NCBI GenBank assembly: GCA_026168455.1
Contig: CM047430.1
Span: 19,983,583-20,047,582 of the forward strand
Length of the DNA stretch: 64,000 nucleotides
Reading direction: 5' to 3'
From: Theocolax elegans
Lineage: Eukaryota; Arthropoda; Insecta; Hymenoptera; Cerocephalidae
Shown here piece after piece: positions 56,165 to 64,000 of this stretch. Positions within the stretch are counted from its first letter, which is position 1. Each line of letters starts with the position of its first letter. The notes under the pieces are model-generated. The model ran no database searches. It was not told the origin of the DNA and saw only the letters and a program-made list of their open reading frames with translations. The translations under genes and the position numbers were made by a program.

Positions 56165-56239
56165 GGGGGGTTTCACGCTTGACAATCTATTCTTACTTGT
56201 AGCAACAATACGGCCACGCGTCAACCCTCGCACACCAAG

Positions 56240-56854
56240 ATGAGCAACGTCAACTGGGACATGGACGTAGAACTCGAGTCGTCAGTGGGGTGGATCACGG
56301 AGCGACGAGCATTAAGAAGAACAACAGTCCTGTGGCAGCTTCTGAGGAAATACTTCTCTTTATGGGTGTACTTGATGAGAGACGGACAAGTACGTCGAAC
56401 AACTCGTGCCCGAATAGAAATAGCCGGACACCACTATCCAGCATACACTTCTGATGAAAGAATAGCCAGCCAACGGTGGAACACGCAACACGTACGAGAG
56501 AGGATCCGCAATGACTTGGATCCAAACATAGTACGGTACCACCGTCAGAAATACCGTAGTTTTCTGGAAAATGTAATGGACAGATTATTGGAGCCAGGAG
56601 TAACAAATTATTGGGACAGCGATCTGAATTTAGAGGGATTATTCCTATTGGACTACGGCAGCACGGAAGAAGTCGAACGACCAGCTCGTTGCGTGGAATG
56701 TGGTTTAAGGTTGAAAAACACGCGGCATTATTGTCCGCGATGTGAATTCATTGGCCGATTTGACATCCCCAGATACCAAGGATTGAATTGTTGTTGTATC
56801 TGGGAATACGGAGATTTATCACTCCACGTCTGCGATTCATTCTTCTATTTTTAA
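56240..56854 (+). CDS. Unrecognised 204-aa zinc-ribbon protein
   Basis: Intact frame from ATG to TAA. N-terminal half: basic and helical (ERRALRRTTVLWQLLRKYFS, RRTTRARIEIAGHHYPAY, QHVRERIRNDL). C-terminal half has a four-cysteine zinc ribbon at residues 149-169 (CVECGLRLKNTRHYCPRCEF, C-x2-C-x11-C-x2-C), then a short Cys/aromatic tail. No signal peptide or membrane segment. It follows env2 on the same strand with its own TATA box, so it is probably transcribed separately. I do not recognise a family; a nucleic-acid-binding or regulatory protein of a virus-like element is possible. In an LTR-element reading, the promoter could belong to a 3' LTR. Confidence 0.6.
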   Translation: MSNVNWDMDVELESSVGWITERRALRRTTVLWQLLRKYFSLWVYLMRDGQVRRTTRARIEIAGHHYPAYTSDERIASQRWNTQHVRERIRNDLDPNIVRYHRQKYRSFLENVMDRLLEPGVTNYWDSDLNLEGLFLLDYGSTEEVERPARCVECGLRLKNTRHYCPRCEFIGRFDIPRYQGLNCCCIWEYGDLSLHVCDSFFYF

Positions 56855-57005
56855 TTTAAATTCAGTCCATTTAAATTTTCTACGTTACGTCTACTCTAGG
56901 ACGTAACAATAGATTGATTCGGAAACAGATACACATTAGTGTAAAAGGTTATAAACAGGATTAATATTTGGCTATGAACATCAGATATGTAAATGTGAAA
57001 CAACG
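56855..57005. other. Short spacer, no gene seen
   Basis: AT-rich sequence between the zinc-ribbon gene and duplication 4. Confidence 0.6.
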
Positions 57006-59607
57006 AGTTCTTTTGTACGGAAATCGTTTAATTAATTTATATGCAATATCTACTATTCCAATTAATTTACGACACTCCGTACAAAGATTTTTGCTTGCAA
57101 AAGAACATTGAAAACTCGAATCTTAAGAAATCTATATGCTTTTTGTATAATTTTAAATACATTTTAAACACAAAATCTTTAAATTCTGCTTCATTCAAAT
57201 GGATTCAAATCATATTTAAATAATACAATTAAAATATCCGCCTATTCGATACACTAGTTCCCGAGACATCCTGCAGTGTGCATTATGGTAAGAATACTTC
57301 TACAGAGTGTCATAAATTAAATGAAGTAGTATAGTTGCATTTAAATTAGCCACACGATATTAAATAAAAGATAGTAATACTATTATTTAGTTAAAAAATT
57401 GAAATATATTGTAAGTCATAGCTTTTTAAATCATTAGTTATTAATAACAAATTGTTTCTTCAAGTTTTCTTTGTACAGTCTTGTTCTTTAATATAGTTGT
57501 GTGGGGTATATTAAGCTGGAATGGTCAACTGAGCGTAATTCAAAAAACATAGTCAGGAGTTTTTAACTACTTTTTAGCTAATTTATTGCCAATTCCAATA
57601 ATTTATAGCTCTACCCGATCGAATTTTAACACCTGTACGTGCTAGCTTAAGTATTAAGCTGGCTTAAAATTTTTAGCTCGGCCAGTACTACAAGATAGTA
57701 CATCTCTTTATTATGAATGATCTACAACATTCCTGTCTTTGCAAACATGTATATTTGGTTTATTCTTTTTTATTTCGGTTACTGTATCGTATAACATATT
57801 TCGATTTATAATCGATGTGATTTTTTTATATTTTTAAATATCTGTATATGTTGAACTTTAGTAATGAACTCTAATATTGATATTTAATAAATAGTAATAT
57901 ATGTGAAATTTACTATTATTATTGGCAACACATTATTAATAGAGATTTATTGGTCGATTTGCAAGGGTTAACCAAGTTGTAAATAATTAACAACTAATTG
58001 TCAAAATCGTACGACGTTTTAACTGCCAGTTTTTTCAGATCTCTTCTTTTTTTCACAACAAGGTTTAACCCTTGAAAATCAAGAAATCAATCCCTAATAA
58101 CAATGGAGGCTGTATTCTCAAGACATTGTCACGTCTATGAAGCTGGCGTATCCACTTCATAAGACCTCTATAAAAAATATAGCATAATTTGTTGCTAATT
58201 TGTTGCGCAATAATTACTTTTCTTGCTCTAGCCATACCCGAAATACAAGGGATATGCTGAGTTTAGACTGAAGCTAGCGTATTCATGTTTATAACTTTGC
58301 CAAAATTAACGAGAAAGAGTCCCTCTCTTCGGGATATTTTGTTGTTCATTTGTTGCTTAAAACGAAACAAGAACGAGTCTGATACCATTATTCATTTTTA
58401 TATTATAGAGTTCAGACATCTACCAAGATAAAGGATAAACTCGGCCAAAAATAGGGAAAAATCCCTTTTTTCGGCGTTTTCTAATATATCCCAAAAAGGC
58501 GCCTTTTAAAATCATTCAAATTATTAAGTTAAACTTATTAAAATACAATAAGATTACCCAGTGATTTTTATTATCCGGAACAAATAGTAAGGGTGGCTGG
58601 AATGGGTAAAATCGGCCAAAAAAAGAGAAAATCTCATTTCTTTTTAGGCGATTGCTATTATATCTAAAAATGTGTCTTTTAAAATTATTCAAATAATAAG
58701 TTAAGCTTATTATAATACAATAAGGACGCCCAGTGATTTTTTTATCCGGGACGAATTTTAAGGGTAGCACATAGGCCCACAATGCTAATATTAATTAAGT
58801 ACAAATAGAATTATTAAACACTTTTTTTGTGTTATAATAATTTTACCCTATCAGTTAAAAGTATTTTTTAGATATAATATAAAACGCAAAAAAAGGGGGA
58901 ATTTCCCTGTTTTTGGGCGATTCACCCCTACCAGCCACCCTTTATATTCGTTCCGGATAAAAAAAAATCACCTTACGACCTTATTGTATTATAATAAGCT
59001 TAACTTATCAATTTGAATGATTTAAAATACGCCTTTTTGAGATATATTGGAAAACGCCGAAAAAAAACGGGATTTTCTCTATTTTCGGCCGATTTTACCC
59101 CTTGGCAGCCACCCTAATATTCGTTCCGGATAGAAAAATCACTGGGCAACCTTATTGTGTTTTAATACGTTTCATTAATAATTTGAATAATTTAGAAGAC
59201 GTATTTTCGAGATATAATAGCAAACGTCTAAAAAAACGAGATTTTCTCTTTTTTTGGCCGATACCACCCGTCTTAGCCACCCTTAATATTCGTTCCGGAT
59301 AAAAAAAATCACTGAACCACCTTATTGTGTTATAATAAGCTTAACTTATCAATTTGAATCATTTTAAAAGACGCCTTTTTGAGATATTTAAAAGTGACTG
59401 TCAGTAATCACTAAGTTTGATGTTTTAGCTTAAATTTAGCTGTTGGAGTTAAAAAATATGTGAATTCGAAGGACTCGGAAATCGTTGCGCAGCAACGGTT
59501 CAAGCTTCGGACCCATTTGATTATACAATAAGCGCCTGTACAGGAAAACCTTTTGGAAGCCTGGAGTATCCATAGTTTGGAAACTACAGACATCGAAGAA
59601 ACATCGT
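57006..59607. repeat. Tandem duplication 4, copy A
   Basis: 2.60-kb unit starting AGTTCTTTTGTACGG. No supported gene; AT-rich, with an inverted satellite in its second half. The junction has only about 1 bp of shared sequence. Confidence 0.9.
58440..59395. repeat. ~165-bp satellite in inverted arrangement, copy A
   Basis: Two units in one orientation (58,440-58,770: AAACTCGGCC..., AAAAAGGCGCC..., ACAATAAG...CCCAGTGATTTTT-ATCCGGAAC) followed by about three in the opposite orientation (58,890-59,390: CAGCCACCCTTTATATTCGTTCCGGATAAAAAAAATCAC...). The whole forms a large imperfect inverted repeat. Confidence 0.8.
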
Positions 59608-62215
59608 AGTTCTTTTGTACGGAAATCGTTTAATTAATTTATATGCAATATCTACTATTCCAATTAATTTACGACACTCCGTACAAAGATTTTTGCTTGC
59701 AAAAGAACATTGAAAACTCGAATCTTAAGAAATCTATATGCTTTTTGTATAATTTTAAATACATTTTAAACACAAAATCTTTAAATTCTGCTTCATTCAA
59801 ATGGATTCAAATCATATTTAAATAATACAATTAAAATATCCGCCTATTCGATACACTAGTTCCCGAGACATCCTGCAGTGTGCATTATGGTAAGAATACT
59901 TCTACAGAGTGTCATAAATTAAATGAAGTAGTATAGTTGCATTTAAATTAGCCACACGATATTAAATAAAAGATAGTAATACTATTATTTAGTTAAAAAA
60001 TTGAAATATATTGTAAGTCATAGCTTTTTAAATCATTAGTTATTAATAACAAATTGTTTCTTCAAGTTTTCTTTGTACAGTCTTGTTCTTTAATATAGTT
60101 GTGTGGGGTATATTAAGCTGGAATGGTCAACTGAGCGTAATTCAAAAAACATAGTCAGGAGTTTTTAACTACTTTTTAGCTAATTTATTGCCAATTCCAA
60201 TAATTTATAGCTCTACCCGATCGAATTTTAACACCTGTACGTGCTAGCTTAAGTATTAAGCTGGCTTAAAATTTTTAGCTCGGCCAGTACTACAAGATAG
60301 TACATCTCTTTATTATGAATGATCTACAACATTCCTGTCTTTGCAAACATGTATATTTTGGTTTATTCTTTTTTATTTCGGTTACTGTATCGTATAACAT
60401 ATTTCGATTTATAATCGATGTGATTTTTTTATATTTTTAAATATCTGTATATGTTGAACTTTAGTAATGAACTCTAATATTGATATTTAATAAATAGTAA
60501 TATATGTGAAATTTACTATTATTATTGGCAACACATTATTAATAGAGATTTATTGGTCGATTTGCAAGGGTTAACCAAGTTGTAAATAATTAACAACTAA
60601 TTGTCAAAATCGTACGACGTTTTAACTGCCAGTTTTTTCAGATCTCTTCTTTTTTTTCACAACAAGGTTTAACCCTTGAAAATCAAGAAATCAATCCCTA
60701 ATAACAATGGAGGCTGTATTCTCAAGACATTGTCACGTCTATGAAGCTGGCGTATCCACTTCATAAGACCTCTATAAAAAATATAGCATAATTTGTTGCT
60801 AATTTGTTGCGCAATAATTACTTTTCTTGCTCTAGCCATACCCGAAATACAAGGGATATGCTGAGTTTAGACTGAAGCTAGCGTATTCATGTTTATAACT
60901 TTGCCAAAATTAACGAGAAAGAGTCCCTCTCTTCGGGATATTTTGTTGTTCATTTGTTGCTTAAAAACGAAACAAGAACGAGTCTGATACCATTATTCAT
61001 TTTTATATTATAGAGTTCAGACATCTACCAAGATAAAGGATAAACTCGGCCAAAAATAGGGAAAATCCCTTTTTTCGGCGTTTTCTAATATATCCCAAAA
61101 AGGCGCCTTTTAAAATCATTCAAATTATTAAGTTAAACTTATTAAAATACAATAAGATTACCCAGTGATTTTTATTATCCGGAACAAATAGTAAGGGTGG
61201 CTGGAATGGGTAAAATCGGCCAAAAAAAGAGAAAATCTCATTTCTTTTTAGGCGATTGCTATTATATCTTAAAAATGTGTCTTTTAAAATTATTCAAATT
61301 AATAAGTTAAGCTTATTATAATACAATAAGGACGCCCAGTGATTTTTTTATCCGGGACGAATTTTAAGGGTAGCACATAGGCCCACAATGCTAATATTAA
61401 TTAAGTACAAATAGAATTATTAAACACTTTTTTTGTGTTATAATAATTTTACCCTATCAGTTAAAAGTATTTTTTAGATATAATATAAAACGCAAAAAAG
61501 GGGAATTTCCCTGTTTTTGGGCGATTCACCCCTACCAGCCACCCTTTATATTCGTTCCGGATAAAAAAAAATCACCTTACGACCTTATTGTATTATAATA
61601 AGCTTAACTTATCAATTTGAATGATTTTAAAATACGCCTTTTTGAGATATATTGGAAAACGCCGAAAAAAACGGGATTTTCTCTATTTTCGGCCGATTTT
61701 ACCCCTTGCAGCCACCCTTAATATTCGTTCCGGATAGAAAAATCACTGGGCAACCTTATTGTGTTTTAATACGTTTCATTTAATAATTTGAATAATTTTA
61801 GAAGACGTATTTTCGAGATATAATAGCAAACGTCTAAAAAAACGAGATTTTCTCTTTTTTTTGGCCGATACCACCCGTCTTAGCCACCCTTAATATTCGT
61901 TCCGGATAAAAAAAATCACTGAACCACCTTATTGTGTTATAATAAGCTTAACTTATCAATTTGAATCATTTTAAAAGACGCCTTTTTGAGATATTTAAAA
62001 GTGACTGTCAGTAATCACTAAGTTTGATGTTTTAAGCTTAATTTTAGCTGTTTGATTAAAAAATATGTGAATTCGAAGGACTCGGAAATCGTTGCGCAGC
62101 AACGGTTCAAGCTTCGGACCCATTTGATTATACAATAAGCGCCTGTACAAGGAAAACCTTTTGGAAGCCTGGAGTATCCATAGTTTGGAAACTACAGAAA
62201 TCTAAGAAACATCGT
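59608..62215. repeat. Tandem duplication 4, copy B
   Basis: Second copy. The first 700 bp are identical or nearly so; differences concentrate in the last 1.3 kb and are mainly homopolymer-length changes (A/T/G runs differing by one or two). Confidence 0.9.
61035..61995. repeat. ~165-bp inverted satellite, copy B
   Basis: Duplicate of 58,440-59,395 within duplication 4. Confidence 0.8.
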
Positions 62216-62476
62216 ATTTGCATGCGTAAAAATTGGAAATTATTCGATTATAAATGGATGCGTACAGACTCTATTAATTTCGGACGTACATCGATCTCAA
62301 AGTGGGGTTATGTAGCGTCGTGTTCAAATCCCAGCGACTCCGAGGTTCTTGTTAGAGTCGCCAGGCCCCCAATCTTTGCATCTCTTGGTGCGCGTCGAGT
62401 TGACTATATATTCCGACATTACTTACCCGGCGTTTTACTCTATATTAACCGTTAGATTATACTATAATGTAATATG

Positions 62477-62480
<4 letters not shown>
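62216..62480. other. Unrecognised stretch, weak B-box-like motif
   Basis: A 77-codon frame at 62,222-62,455 lacks any recognisable motif. GTTCAAATCCC at about 62,320 resembles a pol III B box, but no good A box was found, so no RNA gene is called. Confidence 0.3.
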
Positions 62481-62508
<28 letters not shown>

Positions 62509-62509
62509 C
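62481..62509. repeat. (TA)n microsatellite
   Basis: Pure TA repeat into which the Helitron-like end at 62,510 appears inserted. Confidence 0.9.
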
Positions 62510-62556
62510 TAGGGGGGCTTCGCCCCCCTGCGCGCTTCGCGCGCCAACCCCCTATT
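62510..62556 (-). mobile_element. Helitron-like 3' terminus
   Basis: In minus-strand sense: GGCGCGCGAAGCGCGC hairpin, then GGGGGGCGAAGCCCCCC hairpin, then CTAG followed by T of a (TA)n tract. A terminal GC hairpin plus CTAG and insertion between A and T is the Helitron 3' signature. The rest of the element would extend to the right; no Rep/helicase coding is seen, so a non-autonomous copy is likely. Confidence 0.5.
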
Positions 62557-63785
62557 TTTAATTTCGAAAAAGGTTTTTCGTAATTAATTTATTTAAAATA
62601 ATGTTTTAAATTGTATTATTTTTTCACTACCATGGGCACCTTAAAAATTAAATAGATTCACACAACACCTTGGAGGTATTGCTATAGTTATTATAATTTA
62701 TGAATAAAAGTTTACCAAAATTTAGTGTAATGAAATCAGAATAAAAATAATAAAAAAAATAGAGACATATTAAATGTTAACTGTAAATTTTAAACTATAT
62801 GATTTCTTATAAAGTTTAAATTTATATTTTAATAATTATAAATGTTAATGAAAAATTAACTTACCAAAATAGTAAAGTACATATACTTACTAAATTGTAG
62901 TATTTTAGTTAACAACTTATTAAAATTTTGGATTATTTTAAACGGTTATAAATAGAACTTCACCTCCTAAAATTAATTTATTTAATGACGAACGATCATC
63001 GCCAAAAGTTCTATGTCATTAATATTTTGTACTTTTAGAGTAATAAAACTTTCTTCTTAAATAAATAAATTTTTGTATTAATTTTAAAGAACTATTTATA
63101 ACATTTTAGCGGCATATAAATAAAAACCTGTTTCTTCCATTTCTTCCTTAATTCGTAATTTGCACCTTCTTTCAAAATTTGCGTTTTAATCCATTATTTA
63201 TTATATCCAATTTATTTTTCCTATGCAGAGCCCAAATATTTATTTTGATTATTATAAACAAATTTATTTCTTAAATATCCTTCTGTTTCTAATAAATACA
63301 TACTTGTTTATTTAAAATATTGTATTATATAAATATACATTATCTACTTACTTATATATCCATACAATTTTTAAATTTTGATTTAAATAATATTTAAATT
63401 AAATACTACTAAATTAATAATTTTCGAAAAACTTTTGAAATGTAATTCGTATTTTATATTGTCACTGTTAAAATTTTAATTTTCTCTTGCCATTACTGTT
63501 TATAATAGAATTATTTTAAAAATGCAATAATTAATATATTTAATCTTTAACCCATTGTATATATCATATGGATATTTGGAAAAGTGTATGTTATACTTAT
63601 TTAGATCCGTTATTATTATTGAGTATACCTTTAAAAATTTTATGAGTTTTATCATGAATGAGTAAACTAATACACATTCTTTCGAGTTATATTCACAACT
63701 TTTTTTTGCGCACTGAAAAAACACATATATTATCTATTCTTGAAAAATCAATTTTAAAATATATATATTTTATATAAATATTCCG
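62557..63785. other. AT-rich region, no gene seen
   Basis: About 1.2 kb of very AT-rich DNA. No supported frame; it may be the body of the Helitron-like element. Confidence 0.5.
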
Positions 63786-63858
63786 CCGCACACACACACA
63801 CACGCAAGCACGCACGCACCTACATACATACATACATATATATATATACATATATATG
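63786..63858. repeat. (CA)n/(CATA)n/(TA)n microsatellite
   Basis: CACACA, GCACGCACG, CATACATA and TATATA runs in succession. Confidence 0.9.
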
Positions 63859-64000
63859 GGCTATTTCACGTCAAGTGATAGGATGAAAATTTTAAATCGC
63901 TCCAAAATTTGAGAACACGCTGGAAACATCTTCCAGAACATACAAAAAAAATTTAAGTGCTAAAAATAATTTACCTAAGAGTTATTCAACCATGAAAAGT
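63859..64000 (+). mobile_element. Left end of a TA-flanked inverted-repeat element
   Basis: Starts GGGCTATTTCACGTCAAGTG directly after TATATA and runs off the window. Its start is the diverged inverse of the repeat end at 40,770-40,790 (CACTTCACGTGGAATACCCC followed by ATATAT), suggesting one transposon family inserting at TA. Confidence 0.4.

Larger units (their letters stand above)
53833..56519. repeat. Tandem duplication 3, copy B
   Basis: Second copy, 2.69 kb. Many one-base indel differences from copy A within env2; here copy B has the longer open frames. Confidence 0.9.

Noticed and set aside
57041..57223. 60-codon frame, repeated at 59,643
   Set aside because: AT-rich, no motif, duplicated only because it lies in duplication 4.
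63500..63724. 74-codon minus-strand frame
   Set aside because: Low-complexity AT-rich sequence with no recognisable domain.

Overview
This window looks like insect DNA, probably from a hymenopteran parasitoid. That guess rests on AT-rich intergenic DNA, the mix of CR1/Jockey-type LINEs, insect Ty3/gypsy elements with envelope genes, and TTAA-target DNA transposons. I found no host gene. Essentially everything recognisable is a mobile element, an endogenous-virus-like gene or a satellite, and most coding regions are broken.

Layout. 1-17.5 kb: remnants of at least four related non-LTR retrotransposons (LINEs), all on the minus strand and all abutting long (GA)n/(TC)n-rich repeats. The last one, 12.2-17.3 kb, is nearly full length with ORF1 and ORF2. 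17.5-20 kb: a tRNA-derived SINE-like promoter, a 0.68-kb near-perfect foldback and AT-rich DNA. 20-35.7 kb (+): an errantivirus-like Ty3/gypsy element (repeat-rich ORF, RT, RNase H, integrase, chuvirus-like glycoprotein). Its pol is split at 22,056 by a 10-kb nest: a TTAA-flanked DNA transposon that contains a second Ty3/gypsy element on the minus strand. That inner element has gag, a canonical GGGAAAC -1 frameshift site, pol, and a third zinc-knuckle ORF in the env position behind a splice-acceptor-like signal.

34-62 kb holds four separate two-copy tandem duplications (about 2.9, 3.1, 2.7 and 2.6 kb). The copies differ almost only by one-base indels, mostly in homopolymers. The first carries the glycoprotein gene plus a 1.6-kb foldback. 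The second spans the left end of another TTAA-flanked transposon (42.3/45.4-50.7 kb), which also holds an LTR, a 30-bp palindromic minisatellite and a 275-bp satellite with a conserved hairpin. The third carries an F-type/gypsy-type env and an unrecognised 204-aa zinc-ribbon gene with its own TATA box. The fourth is AT-rich and holds an inverted satellite. 62.2-64 kb ends with a Helitron-like 3' end in a (TA)n tract, AT-rich DNA, and the start of a terminal-inverted-repeat element.

Most interesting points: LINEs that seem to use a (TC)n microsatellite as target and share an altered endonuclease motif; the gypsy element with frameshift site and third ORF; the env-plus-zinc-ribbon gene pair; the hairpin satellite; and the run of tandem duplications, which may be partly an assembly artefact.
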